Shown one piece after another: positions 40,718-49,639 of a DNA stretch of 64,000 nucleotides. The notes beneath the pieces are model-generated. The model had not been told where the DNA came from. It ran no database searches and saw only the letters and a list, made by a program, of their open reading frames with translations. Every line of letters starts with the position of its first letter. Position 1 is the stretch's first letter. Origin of the DNA: Intestinimonas massiliensis (ex Afouda et al. 2020) (GTDB taxonomy: Bacteria > Bacillota > Clostridia > Oscillospirales > Oscillospiraceae); assembly GCF_900626285.1 (NCBI RefSeq), contig NZ_LR131147.1:269444-333443 (forward strand), read 5' to 3'. The translations under genes were made by a program, and so were the position numbers.

Positions 40718-42598
40718 ATGAGAAACGAGAAAATCACCCCACTGTATGAGCGTTTGAGCCGCGATGATGAGTTACAGGGCGAGAGTAACTCCATAAGCCA
40801 TCAAAAGCAGATGTTAGAGGAGTTTGCCCGCCGGAATGGGCTACCGAACCCCACTCACTTTACCGATGACGGCGTATCGGGAACCCGCTTTGACCGTCCC
40901 GGCTTTCTGGCGATGATGGAGGAAGTCGAGGCCGGACGGGTGGAGGCCATCGTCATAAAGGACATGAGCCGCCTGGGGCGCGATTATCTGAAAGTCGGAC
41001 AGGTCATGGAGATTTTGCGGCAGCGCGGTGTCCGTCTGATCGCCATCAACGACGGCGTGGACAGTCTGAAAGGCGACGACGATTTTACCCCATTCCGCAA
41101 CATCATGAACGAGTTTTACGCCCGCGACACCAGCCGGAAAATCCGCTCCGTGTTCAAGTCCAAGGGCATGAGCGGCAAGCACCTGACCGGCACTGTCATT
41201 TACGGCTATTTGTGGGACGAAAAACGGGAACACTGGCTTGTTGACGAAGAAGCCGCCGAAGTGGTACGCCGCATCTTTTCCCTGACGATGGAGGGCTACG
41301 GCCCCTACCAAATTTCCAAGCTGCTGTCCGAGGCAAAGGTTGAAATCCCCGCTGTCCATCTGGCACGCTTTCACGAAGGCGTAAACAGGTCAAAGCCGGT
41401 CAAAGACCCCTACGGCTGGGGATCATCCACCATTGTGAACATCCTGAAAAAGCGGGAATACCTGGGCCACACCATCAATTTCAAGACCCGCAAGCACTTC
41501 AAGGACAAGAAAAGCCATTATGTTGACGAAAGCGAGTGGACGATTTTCGAGAATACCCATGAGGCCATCATCAACCAGGAAACCTTTGACAATGTGCAGC
41601 GCATCCGGGCGAACGTCCGGCGCTACCCGGACGGCTGGGGCGAGGCCCATCCCCTGACCGGCCTGATGTACTGTGCCGACTGCGGCGGCAAGATGTATGT
41701 CCATCGCGTCAATAACGGCAAGCGTGACCCACAGTTTACTTGCAGCCAGTACAGCAAGTACCCTATCGGCTCCCTTTGCCCCACACAGCACCGCATCCGG
41801 GCCGAGGCTGTCCTGACCCTGATAACCGATATGCTCCGGGCCATCGCGGAGTATTCCAGGAATGACCGGGCTGAGTTTATCCGCACCGTCCAGGAAACGC
41901 AGGCCGCCCAACAGACCGCCGACATATCCAAAAAGCGGAAACGGCTGGCCGCCGCCCAAAAGCGGGCCGGGGAACTGGAACGGCTGATCTGCAAAATCTA
42001 TGAGGACAACGCCCTGGGTAAGCTGCCGGACGCCCGGTATGAGGCGCTGGACGCTCAGTACGCCAAAGAGCAGGACGCCCTCAATGCGGAAATCGCGGAA
42101 CTGGAAAAGGCCGTTATCGGCTATGAGCAGGGCCGGAAATCTGCGGAGAAGTTTATCGCTCTGATTGATAAGTACGAGAATTTCGACACGCTGACAAACA
42201 CCATGCTCAACGAGTTTGTAGAGAAAATCCTTGTCCATGAGCGCGCCCGGAAAGGCAGCCAAGACACCACGCAGGAGGTTGAAATCTACTTCAACTTTGT
42301 GGGCCGGTATATCCCGCCCGCCTTGCAGCCGGTTCCCCTGACCCCGGAGGAACAGGAAGAACTGCGGAAGAAGGAGGAACGCAAGGACAGACTTCACCAG
42401 AACTACTTACGCCGCAAGGCAAATGGCAAGCAGAAGGAATGGGAAGAACGCTACAATGCCAGGCGCAAGGCCCAAGTTGAGGCGGCAAAGGCCGCGATCC
42501 GGGCCGAGGACATGGAAAAAGGCATTTTTACCACCGTCAGCCAGTTACCCAGGCAGGAGCCGCGCAAGGCCACTGTATCGGCCAGCGCCGCAGTTTAA
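40718..42598 (+). CDS. tnpX: Large serine recombinase (TnpX-type)
   Basis: A 626-residue recombinase. The N-terminal resolvase domain has the active Ser in YERLSRDDELQGESNS and the conserved IVIKDMSRLGRDYLKVGQ. A recombinase domain (GYLWDEKREHWLVDEEAAEVV), a zinc ribbon (LMYCADCGGKMYVHRV with a distal Cys pair) and a long coiled coil follow. This architecture excises and inserts mobilizable transposons through a circle. AGGAGG lies before the ATG at 40,718. It is the leftmost gene, 93 bp from the att core, so a promoter made by joining the ends can drive it. Confidence 0.93.
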   Translation: MRNEKITPLYERLSRDDELQGESNSISHQKQMLEEFARRNGLPNPTHFTDDGVSGTRFDRPGFLAMMEEVEAGRVEAIVIKDMSRLGRDYLKVGQVMEILRQRGVRLIAINDGVDSLKGDDDFTPFRNIMNEFYARDTSRKIRSVFKSKGMSGKHLTGTVIYGYLWDEKREHWLVDEEAAEVVRRIFSLTMEGYGPYQISKLLSEAKVEIPAVHLARFHEGVNRSKPVKDPYGWGSSTIVNILKKREYLGHTINFKTRKHFKDKKSHYVDESEWTIFENTHEAIINQETFDNVQRIRANVRRYPDGWGEAHPLTGLMYCADCGGKMYVHRVNNGKRDPQFTCSQYSKYPIGSLCPTQHRIRAEAVLTLITDMLRAIAEYSRNDRAEFIRTVQETQAAQQTADISKKRKRLAAAQKRAGELERLICKIYEDNALGKLPDARYEALDAQYAKEQDALNAEIAELEKAVIGYEQGRKSAEKFIALIDKYENFDTLTNTMLNEFVEKILVHERARKGSQDTTQEVEIYFNFVGRYIPPALQPVPLTPEEQEELRKKEERKDRLHQNYLRRKANGKQKEWEERYNARRKAQVEAAKAAIRAEDMEKGIFTTVSQLPRQEPRKATVSASAAV

Positions 42599-42624
42599 CC
42601 GTCACAGTGTAAAGGAGGACGAAC

Positions 42625-42978
42625 ATGAACGAATTGACTTACACCCGCTGCGGGGATTACTACATCCCCGACCTGAAACTTTCCGAGCAGCCGGAGGCCT
42701 CCATCGGCAAGTATGGCCATATGCGGCAACGCTACCTGAAGGAACACCGGCCTGGCCTTTACAGCAGTTTGATTTTGAGCGAAAAGCTGTACCCGCACCT
42801 ATTGGAGATTGACCGGGCGGCGCGTGAACGGATGGACGCCATGCTGCCCCGAATGATGGAGGCGGCGGGCGTCACCGAAGAACTGAAAGCCCGTGACCCT
42901 ATGCGCTGGGTGGGGCTGATGAACACGCTGAAAGCACAGGTAGAGGAAATTGTGCTGACAGAGCTGATTTATCAATAG
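42625..42978 (+). CDS. tnpV: Transposon-encoded protein TnpV
   Basis: A 117-residue protein matching TnpV of Tn4451-type transposons (YIPDLKLSEQPEASIGKYGH; YLKEHRPGLYSSLILSEKLY; MRWVGLMNTLKAQVEEIV). TnpV has been viewed as excisionase-like, but its role is not settled. It lies 26 bp after the recombinase gene with AGGAGG before the ATG, so the two are co-transcribed. Confidence 0.85.
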   Translation: MNELTYTRCGDYYIPDLKLSEQPEASIGKYGHMRQRYLKEHRPGLYSSLILSEKLYPHLLEIDRAARERMDAMLPRMMEAAGVTEELKARDPMRWVGLMNTLKAQVEEIVLTELIYQ

Positions 42979-43046
42979 CCCTTTTACGAGCGGAGGCTGC
43001 AATTTGCGGCCTCTGTTTGTTTTACGCTTTCGACATCTCTCACGCC

Positions 43047-43075
43047 TTGTATTCTTCGAGATAATGAAATATAAT
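43047..43075 (+). promoter_or_regulatory. Promoter for the regulator and two-component genes
   Basis: TTGTAT (43,047-43,052), 17 bases, TATAAT (43,070-43,075), 26 bases before the start of the small helix-turn-helix gene. Confidence 0.75.
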
Positions 43076-43100
43076 GATAGATGTTGTCGGAGGTGCAAGC

Positions 43101-43271
43101 ATGGACTACATGACACTTAAAGAAGTAAGCGAAAAATGGGGCATTTCGTCCCGTCAAGTCAACTATTACTGCGTCGATGGGCGTATTCCCGGCGCTGTGA
43201 AAATGGCCGGTGTCTGGCTGATCCCCAAGGAGGCAGAAAAGCCAATAGATCGGCGTTATAAGCAAACATAA
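43101..43271 (+). CDS. Small helix-turn-helix protein (excisionase/MerR-like)
   Basis: A 56-residue protein: TLKEVSEKWGISSRQVNYYC forms the helix-turn-helix and GRIPGAVKMAGVWLIPKEAE the wing. This is the HTH_17 pattern of excisionases and small MerR-like regulators. It is 15 bp upstream of the response regulator and shares its promoter. Either a regulator of the exporter block or an Xis-like factor of the transposon. Confidence 0.75.
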   Translation: MDYMTLKEVSEKWGISSRQVNYYCVDGRIPGAVKMAGVWLIPKEAEKPIDRRYKQT

Positions 43272-43286
43272 AAGGGGGTCAGTTTT

Positions 43287-43955
43287 ATGGCAAATATTCT
43301 AATTGTCGAAGATGAAAAGAATATGCAGGATATTATTGCTGAATATATGCAGCGTGGCGGTCACACCTGTTTCACGGCTGATGACGGCATAGACGCTTTG
43401 ATGATATTAAAAAATAATCCAATGGATTTGATGATACTGGATATTATGATGCCAAACTTTGACGGCTTCTCGGTCTGTAAGGTAGCAAGAGAAATGAGCA
43501 ATCTTCCCATTATTATGCTGACCGCCAAAGGGAGCGAAGAAGATAAACTAAAAGGCTATGATTTGGGCGCGGATGATTATATGACAAAACCATTCAGCCC
43601 TAAAGTGCTGTTAGCGAAAGCAAATGCCTTGTTACGGCGTTCTTCTGTTCTTCCGGCTGATGCAATAAACGCTGGGAAAATTTCTGTTATCCCAGCCTCT
43701 CACAAGGTATTTGTCAATGGAAAGGAAATTGTACTTACCCACAAGGAATATGAACTTCTCCACTTTTTCATGGCGAACCCCGGACAAATTTTCAGCCGCG
43801 AACAACTGCTTAATCGAATTTGGGGGTACGATTTTGAGGGAACAACCCGGACAGTAGACACGCATATTAAAACCTTACGTCAGAAGTTAGGTGATGAAGG
43901 CAAACATATAGTAACACTGATCCGTTCAGGTTATAAGTTTGAGGTGACGCCATGA
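43287..43955 (+). CDS. OmpR-family response regulator
   Basis: A 222-residue regulator. The receiver domain has the acidic pair VEDEKN, the phosphate-accepting Asp in LMILDIMMPNFDGF, the Thr in IIMLTAKGS and Lys in DYMTKPFSP. The C-terminal winged helix (LTHKEYELLHFFMANPGQIF then TVDTHIKTLRQKLGD) binds DNA. It overlaps the kinase gene by 4 bp. Three 11-bp repeats before the exporter genes are its likely target. It resembles VanR and antibiotic-responsive regulators in architecture. Confidence 0.93.
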   Translation: MANILIVEDEKNMQDIIAEYMQRGGHTCFTADDGIDALMILKNNPMDLMILDIMMPNFDGFSVCKVAREMSNLPIIMLTAKGSEEDKLKGYDLGADDYMTKPFSPKVLLAKANALLRRSSVLPADAINAGKISVIPASHKVFVNGKEIVLTHKEYELLHFFMANPGQIFSREQLLNRIWGYDFEGTTRTVDTHIKTLRQKLGDEGKHIVTLIRSGYKFEVTP

Positions 43956-45028
43956 ACGTAAAAGATAACTTCACATTAAGAACTGTCCGCAAAAAAATCA
44001 TAATGGTGTCCAAAATTGCAGGGCTGCTCTTGATTGTTTCTTATATCGTGGCAACACGGCTACCTATTGAACAGGATTTTTCTTTTCTTCTCTGGCTTTG
44101 TTTTGTTACATTGCTGGTTCTGGTGGTTGACTATTTGATGGGGCGTTTTATTTCAAAGCCGATTGATAAATTAAGCCGGGCAGCTCGAAAGATGGCGCAG
44201 CTTGATTTTTCTTCTTCTTGTGAAATCCAAACAAATGATGAATTTGGTGATCTATCGAAAAATCTTAATAAGATGTCCCAAAATTTGCAGCAGACACTTT
44301 CACAATTACACGCTGCAAATAATCAGCTTGAAAAAGATGTAGAACACGAAAGGCTCTTATTAGCGGAGAGAAAAGAACTGGTAGACAGTCTTTCCCATGA
44401 AATGAAAACCCCATTAGGCGTGATCCGCGCCTATGCCGAGGGCTTGCAAGACGAGCCAGATGAAGAAAAAAGAAAAAGGTATTTGGGCATCATTGTATCT
44501 GAAACAGAGCGCATGAGTAACCTCATTACAACGCTTCTTGATTTGTCTGCTCTGGAAAACGGAGCCACCCAGCTTTTCCCGGAACGATTTGACTTTGTTG
44601 AGTTTGTGGAAACTGTTGCCGGACGGTTATTGATTGATGCCCCGGATGTGGACTTTGATTTGCAATATGAATTGCCGGAACACCCCGTCTATGTTGAAAC
44701 CGATAAGCGCCGAATGGAACAGGTGTTGGACAATTTGCTCGTCAATGCAAAGCGAAATACGCAATCAGGTGGTGTTTTGAAACTGCGTCTGAAAGAACAT
44801 GACGATATGCTCGATTTTTCTATCTTTAATCAGGGGCCGCCGATCCCACCAGAGGATTTGCCCAAAATATGGACAAAATTCTACCGTAGCAAGAACTCCA
44901 AATATAGCGGTTCGGGTTTAGGGCTTGCTATTGTCGCACAGGTTTTATCAATGCAACATCTTCCCTATGGTGCAGAAAACCAGCCCGGAGGCGTAAGGTT
45001 TTACTTTACAGTCCCCATTGCAAAATAA
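43952..45028 (+). CDS. Sensor histidine kinase
   Basis: A 358-residue kinase. Two transmembrane helices (about 22-38 and 48-65) enclose a very short outer loop. Then come HAMP (KPIDKLSRAARKMAQLDF), HisKA with the phospho-His in SLSHEMKTPLGVIRAY, and the HATPase domain with the N box (DNLLVNAKRN) and G boxes (SGSGLGLAIVAQV). A short outer loop is typical of kinases that sense through a partner transporter. It overlaps the regulator gene by 4 bp and ends in a terminator. Confidence 0.92.
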   Translation: MNVKDNFTLRTVRKKIIMVSKIAGLLLIVSYIVATRLPIEQDFSFLLWLCFVTLLVLVVDYLMGRFISKPIDKLSRAARKMAQLDFSSSCEIQTNDEFGDLSKNLNKMSQNLQQTLSQLHAANNQLEKDVEHERLLLAERKELVDSLSHEMKTPLGVIRAYAEGLQDEPDEEKRKRYLGIIVSETERMSNLITTLLDLSALENGATQLFPERFDFVEFVETVAGRLLIDAPDVDFDLQYELPEHPVYVETDKRRMEQVLDNLLVNAKRNTQSGGVLKLRLKEHDDMLDFSIFNQGPPIPPEDLPKIWTKFYRSKNSKYSGSGLGLAIVAQVLSMQHLPYGAENQPGGVRFYFTVPIAK

Positions 45029-45043
45029 ATATTTTTTCTTGCT

Positions 45044-45087
45044 GGAAAGCTCTGATTTCAAACAGGAAATTAGGGCTTTCCTTTTTT
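45044..45087 (+). terminator. Terminator after the histidine kinase gene
   Basis: GGAAAGCTCTGATTTC pairs with GAAATTAGGGCTTTCC (two mismatched pairs), followed by six T residues. Confidence 0.85.
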
Positions 45088-45100
45088 GCTTTTCAAAGTA

Positions 45101-45153
45101 TTTCACACCGATTTCACACCAACCTCACACCAACTTCAACGCATTTTTATAGT
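45101..45153 (+). promoter_or_regulatory. Response-regulator binding repeats and exporter promoter
   Basis: Three 11-bp direct repeats of TTTCACACCAA type (45,101-45,111, 45,112-45,122, 45,123-45,133) and a partial fourth end at the place of a poor -35 box, 17 bp before TATAGT (45,148-45,153). The 11-bp period equals one DNA turn, as in PhoB/OmpR-type boxes. The layout predicts activation by the neighbouring regulator. Confidence 0.75.
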
Positions 45154-45200
45154 TTTACCTCAATAAGAGGGGCGACCCTCAAAACAAGGAGGTAACAAGT

Positions 45201-45353
45201 ATGTTCTTAGGTTTGGAGTGGTATTGGTGGTTAGTTCTTCTGGCGGCGCTGCTGATCTCTATCCCGTTCAAAGTTAAGTTTATGAAATGGTGGAGTAAGC
45301 GTCAACAGGAAAAGAAAAAAGAGCAGCATGGAAAATGGGGGGATGACGAATGA
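45201..45353 (+). CDS. Small membrane protein of the exporter operon
   Basis: A 50-residue protein: a Trp-rich start (GLEWYWWLVLLAALLISIPF) forms one transmembrane helix, and a very basic tail (WWSKRQQEKKKEQHGK) stays inside. AAGGAGG lies before the ATG at 45,201, and its stop overlaps the ATPase start (ATGA). It is the first gene behind the regulated promoter. Small proteins at this position often help or tune antimicrobial-peptide exporters; that role is inferred. Confidence 0.75.
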   Translation: MFLGLEWYWWLVLLAALLISIPFKVKFMKWWSKRQQEKKKEQHGKWGDDE

Positions 45354-46198
45354 TTGAAGTTAGGGACTTGACCTTTTCTTACGGGAAAGGCAAACAGATA
45401 TTGCATGGTCTGAACTTTTCCGTAAAGGATGGAGAAATCTTCGGCTTTTTAGGGCCGAATGGCTCCGGCAAGTCCACGACACAAAAAATACTGACCGGCA
45501 TTTTGAAAAACCACGGCGGCGCGGTTTCGTTATTCGGCCAAGACATCCGAAATGTGCAGACACAAGAATTTTTCCAGAAAATAGGCGTTCTGTTTGAATT
45601 TCCATACCTTTATACAAATTTGAGCGCACTTGACAATCTGCATTACTTTGCTTCTTTCTATCCGGCAGAGCATACGCGCAATGCGGAAGAACTGCTGGAC
45701 GAACTGGAATTTAAGAAAGACTTCCTGAAAAAGCCGGTATCGTCTTACTCAAAAGGGATGCGCCAGCGCGTCAGCATGGCAAGGGCGCTTATCAGTAATC
45801 CCAAACTTTTGTTTTTGGATGAACCTACAAGCGGTCTTGACCCTGCTGGAGCAGTCCTCTTTCGTAAAATCATTGAAAAGGAACGACAAAAAGGTACAAC
45901 GGTTTTTCTCACCACGCATAATATGCTGGATGCCGATTTGCTTTGTGATCGGGTAGCCTTTATCTCCAATGGAAATATTGTTGCGATTGACACCCCAAGG
46001 AATTTGAAAGAGCGAAACAGCAACCACCGTATTGTCATCGACTATTTGTATCAGGGCAATCGTGAGGAAAAAGTCATAGAAGCAACAGAATTAAAAGCCG
46101 GTATTCCGTTTGTATATGATGAATTGATTAGTATTCATTCACAGGAGCCTACTTTGGAGGATGTGTTTATCCAATATACCGGGAGGGGGCTGACTTGA
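45350..46198 (+). CDS. ABC transporter ATP-binding protein
   Basis: A 282-residue ATPase. Walker A is GPNGSGKST, the signature is SYSKGMRQRVSMARAL, Walker B is LLFLDEPTSGLDP, and the switch His is in FLTTHNM. The C-terminal 70 residues resemble the extension seen in peptide-export and immunity ATPases. It overlaps both neighbours and works with the two permeases that follow. Confidence 0.93.
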   Translation: MIEVRDLTFSYGKGKQILHGLNFSVKDGEIFGFLGPNGSGKSTTQKILTGILKNHGGAVSLFGQDIRNVQTQEFFQKIGVLFEFPYLYTNLSALDNLHYFASFYPAEHTRNAEELLDELEFKKDFLKKPVSSYSKGMRQRVSMARALISNPKLLFLDEPTSGLDPAGAVLFRKIIEKERQKGTTVFLTTHNMLDADLLCDRVAFISNGNIVAIDTPRNLKERNSNHRIVIDYLYQGNREEKVIEATELKAGIPFVYDELISIHSQEPTLEDVFIQYTGRGLT

Positions 46199-47190
46199 TG
46201 TGGAGAGGATTTTATCATTTACTGAAAAAAGACTTCAAATTGATGCTTTCCAGTAAGTTTTTTCTGTTAGCCCTTATCTCGCTGATTTTATATTCCTGCT
46301 ATATTAACTTTGTGTATGTGAATTTAGATCAGGAGATGTATCCGGTTTATCTCTATGATCCGCAAGGCAAGGTGTCTGTCAACTCGCAATACCTAACGAG
46401 GGTAGATAGCCGTGAGGCTTTGGAAACAGCCTGTGCGGACCAGTATTCTGTCGGTTTTGATTTTTCAGATGTTGAGCCGGAATTGTATATGATTTCTTGC
46501 GGGCTGGAAACCACCGATCACTACCGTATCATTTGGGGTGAAGCTGTCCTGCAAGGAAACACGGACGGTCAGGCTGATATGATTGGCACCAACGATAAGG
46601 AAATGAAAAATCGTCGGGAAATTACCGCTGAATTTCTGTTTTTTGAATTGTCCGCAGTTGGTTTTTTGGGACTGGCTTCCATGCTATTTAAGGAAAAGCA
46701 AATGGGTGTGATACGGGTGCATGGAATACTTCCTGTCCATCGCCCTATGTTCATTCTATCAAAATTATTGCTACTGTTGCTTTCAGACCTTATTTTTGCG
46801 GCTTTACTTACCGTTGTCAATTTGGGAACTTCGTATGCCATTGATGTGCTGCCAAGTGTTTTTCTGCAAGCAAGTATTCTATCGGTTATCATGGCATTAG
46901 TAGGCTTTCTTTGCGCCATCCGGCTGCCAGATTTTAAGCAGTTTTCTTTGTTTTATCTTGTCCTTGCGGTTTTTGTGACAACACCCGTTTTTCTGGCCGG
47001 ACAGACCGGCATTACATGGGATTGGATCGTTTACCATCCTATGTACCATCTGTTTACTGCAATGAAAGCGGCATACTTCTCCGCACCAATGGCAGGAGTG
47101 CCGTACTATTTGATTTGCATTGGTACAATCATTCTTCTGTTCCTGCTTTCCTATCATACTTTGAACCGGGAACTGGCAAAGGAGGGATAA
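46198..47190 (+). CDS. ABC transporter permease 1
   Basis: A 330-residue membrane protein with an N-terminal helix (FFLLALISLILYSCYINFVY), an outer domain of about 130 residues, and five or so further helices in the C-terminal half (for example LLLLLLSDLIFAALLTVVNL). The ATG at 46,198 overlaps the ATPase stop (TGATG). This topology is the ABC-2 type of drug and peptide exporters. Confidence 0.88.
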   Translation: MWRGFYHLLKKDFKLMLSSKFFLLALISLILYSCYINFVYVNLDQEMYPVYLYDPQGKVSVNSQYLTRVDSREALETACADQYSVGFDFSDVEPELYMISCGLETTDHYRIIWGEAVLQGNTDGQADMIGTNDKEMKNRREITAEFLFFELSAVGFLGLASMLFKEKQMGVIRVHGILPVHRPMFILSKLLLLLLSDLIFAALLTVVNLGTSYAIDVLPSVFLQASILSVIMALVGFLCAIRLPDFKQFSLFYLVLAVFVTTPVFLAGQTGITWDWIVYHPMYHLFTAMKAAYFSAPMAGVPYYLICIGTIILLFLLSYHTLNRELAKEG

Positions 47191-47193
47191 AGG

Positions 47194-48204
47194 ATGAAAG
47201 GACTAAAGTATCAGTTGAAAAGTATTCGCCGTGATAAAATGTGTCTTTTAACCTTCCTACTTCCCGTCATTGTGGGTATCGCCATCAACCTGCTTTCGGG
47301 TGTGAGTTTCCAGACAATGGGCGAAACCACATTCGGAGTGGTGGGAAGCAATATTACTGATGATACAGTTGAATGGCTGCAAAACAATGGCGTTGTTGTA
47401 TCGTATGAAACACGCGATGAACTGGAAACTGCCGTTAATAATCCGTCCACCCAAATGATAGGAGTTTTGCAAACAGGAAACATGATACAGACTTTTATTG
47501 CCGGGGATGAATTGGCGGTAAACAAAGTCATTGCAAATACGCTCCCGCAAGTCTATGAAAATCGGGCAACGCAGCTAACCATTACAAGAACAATCATCCC
47601 AGTAGTGACTGATAATGAGGGGTTAAAATCGCTTTTCATTGTAATTACGCTGGTGACAGCAATGTTTATGGGCTGTACTTTCAATGCCATGAATATTATC
47701 AGTGAAAAAGAAGATGGTATAGAGTTTATCAATCAGGTGCTTCCTGTGTCAATGACATCCTACATCATTCAGAAAACTCTTTTGGGATTTATCGGGGGGA
47801 CAGTTTCGACCATAATAACAGCGTTAATCTGTATGAGAATACAAGCAGTACAAGTATTGCCGTTTCTGTTGATTGTTCTGCTCTCGGCCTATATTTCTGC
47901 CTTAATAGGGCTATTCATTGGCTATTATGCAAACGGTCTGATGGTAGGAATTGTTTACATCAAAATTGTAATGATCCTATTCCTTGCTCCGCCCATTTTC
48001 TTTTATTTGACAGTCCCAAGCGACAGTATTGTTTTCAGGCTTTCGTATTTACTGCCGTCCAGTGTCACTTTCTATGGAGTTATGGACTTGATAAATGGAC
48101 AGACAAAAGAAATAGGCTCTTATGCTTTGGTTCTACTCGTTCATTCGGTTTTTTGGAGCGTGGTATATAAGCTGATCCGAAAAACAAAGAAAACAAATTT
48201 ATAA
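47194..48204 (+). CDS. ABC transporter permease 2
   Basis: A 336-residue ABC-2 type permease. The first helix is LTFLLPVIVGIAINLLSG, the outer domain is about residues 45-145, and six helices follow (for example SLFIVITLVTAMFMGCTFN). It is the paralogous partner of permease 1, from which it is separated by 3 bp. The outward substrate may be a lantibiotic or other antimicrobial peptide, given the two-component control. Confidence 0.88.
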   Translation: MKGLKYQLKSIRRDKMCLLTFLLPVIVGIAINLLSGVSFQTMGETTFGVVGSNITDDTVEWLQNNGVVVSYETRDELETAVNNPSTQMIGVLQTGNMIQTFIAGDELAVNKVIANTLPQVYENRATQLTITRTIIPVVTDNEGLKSLFIVITLVTAMFMGCTFNAMNIISEKEDGIEFINQVLPVSMTSYIIQKTLLGFIGGTVSTIITALICMRIQAVQVLPFLLIVLLSAYISALIGLFIGYYANGLMVGIVYIKIVMILFLAPPIFFYLTVPSDSIVFRLSYLLPSSVTFYGVMDLINGQTKEIGSYALVLLVHSVFWSVVYKLIRKTKKTNL

Positions 48205-48659
48205 ATGGACTGCTGCCGGACGACGGCAAAAGAAAAAAAGCCGTCGTTCAGCAGGTAATCTTCATGCCCTAAATACACCTACGGCGGCTTTGAGAAAATC
48301 AAGGCCGCCGTTCCTTATGCCCTCAATAAAGGCGTGACGCCCATACGCTGACACGGCGGCTTTAGGAGGGAGCCGCCATGAAGCACACTGACCGCCGACA
48401 AATTCAGACGATATTTGCACTATCGTCAAAAAAAGCCCGGCCACCCAACCACCCCCGTCTGGCAGCCGGTGCGAAAATTGTCACAATGTAACTGAATACC
48501 GTATTTTTTGCGCTCGAATAGCTTTCTGCTGTCCGGGCGTTTTTTCATACCTGTGGGGCCAGAACATCGGGTCAGCATGGCCCGAACCCTGTCCCCGGTG
48601 CCGTTCCCCGCCGCCCCGTTCAGATTTTCCCGCAAAAAATCTGAACGGAGGAAAGGCAG
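48205..48659. other. Gene-poor region with gene remnants and hairpins
   Basis: A hairpin at 48,211-48,255 (CTGCTG-CGACGGC/GCCGTCG-CAGCAG) follows the permease gene. An open stretch at about 48,270-48,351 encodes YGGFEKIKAAVPYALNKGV and ends TPIR with no start codon, so it looks like the tail of a lost gene. A 37-residue frame from 48,379, behind AGGAGGGAGCC, is possible but has no supporting homology. GGCGGCT/AGCCGCC hairpins surround it. Confidence 0.4.
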
Positions 48660-49073
48660 ATGGAAGTCACCATCCATTACAACGGACAAGCTGTGGCCGT
48701 GGAGGTCACGCTGGAAGTCTATGAATTTCTTGACCGGGCCGACCACAAGACCGAGAACCTGTCCCATGAACAGCGGCGGCACTGGGATGGCCGGGAGTTT
48801 GACGAATACATAGTTGCCACCGAGGGCGTGGGTATCTACGGCGAAACGCCGGAGGACTACCTTTGCCGCATGGAAACGCTGGGCGAGCTGATGGCCGTCC
48901 TGGACACCTGCACCGAGGCCCAGCGCCGCCGGTTCCTGCTCTATGCCCTGGACGGGCTGACTCTTGCAGAGATCGGGACGGTGTGTGGCTGCTCTAAAGT
49001 GGCCGTCTATGAAAGCATTGACGCGGTTCGGAAAAAATTTTTGAAATTCTTTGCGAACTACCCTAACGAATGA
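48660..49073 (+). CDS. Sigma-70 family-like regulator 1
   Basis: A 137-residue protein. The C-terminal part (LTLAEIGTVCGCSKVAVYES) is sigma region 4. The N-terminal part (VTIHYNGQAVAVEVTLEVYE) is a small beta domain also seen in other element regulators. AAAGGCAG precedes the ATG. First of four sigma-like genes in a row, and the least similar of them. Confidence 0.8.
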   Translation: MEVTIHYNGQAVAVEVTLEVYEFLDRADHKTENLSHEQRRHWDGREFDEYIVATEGVGIYGETPEDYLCRMETLGELMAVLDTCTEAQRRRFLLYALDGLTLAEIGTVCGCSKVAVYESIDAVRKKFLKFFANYPNE

Positions 49074-49176
49074 CCCCTTTTCGGGCTACCAAGTGAAAGG
49101 GATTGTTTCCCTTATCCCAGCGGGAGGCGGACAGCGGACAAGCTGCCCGCCTCTCCCATTTTCAGGAGGTAAGCCT

Positions 49177-49629
49177 ATGAAAACAATCAATCTGCGGTGG
49201 ATTTATCCCCACTACCGGCACGACGAGTTTGTGGAGGTCAGCGACGAGGTTTGGGAGGCCATGCAGCAGGCCCAGCGCGAGATGAACAACTATGAGCGCC
49301 GGAAGGTCTACCACCGCGCCTGGTACTCTCTGGACGCATATAGCTGGGCGGAGAACTACGCGCTGGAACACGGCAGGTCGCCGGAGGAAATCCTTTTGGA
49401 GCGTGAGGAACGGGCCGCCCGCCTGCGGCTGGTTGCCGCCTTGCCGGAGGCCCTGGCCCATGCCACCCCCACCCAGGCCCGCCGCGTCCGGGCCTACTAC
49501 ATCGCCGGTATCAACCAGCCGAAAATTGCCCGGATGGAGGGCGTACACAGCAGCAAGATCAGTGTTGCCATCCGGCGGGGCCTGCGGAATATGCGCCGCT
49601 GCTATGACGGCCTTTTCCCGTCAGAGTGA
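49177..49629 (+). CDS. Sigma-70 family-like regulator 2
   Basis: A 150-residue protein starting TINLRWIYPHYRHDEFVEVS. The C-terminal helix-turn-helix reads NQPKIARMEGVHSSKISVAI. It is a paralogue of the next two proteins, which share the TINL start, the FVEVSDE segment and a central SPEE(I/Y)L motif. AGGAGG lies seven bases before the ATG at 49,177. Confidence 0.8.
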   Translation: MKTINLRWIYPHYRHDEFVEVSDEVWEAMQQAQREMNNYERRKVYHRAWYSLDAYSWAENYALEHGRSPEEILLEREERAARLRLVAALPEALAHATPTQARRVRAYYIAGINQPKIARMEGVHSSKISVAIRRGLRNMRRCYDGLFPSE

Positions 49630-49639
49630 GGGCGGGCCT

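Noticed and set aside
45101..45144. Possible CRISPR-like short repeats
   Set aside because: Only three to four 11-bp contiguous repeats without spacers; position and period fit a response-regulator operator. No CRISPR array was seen in the window.
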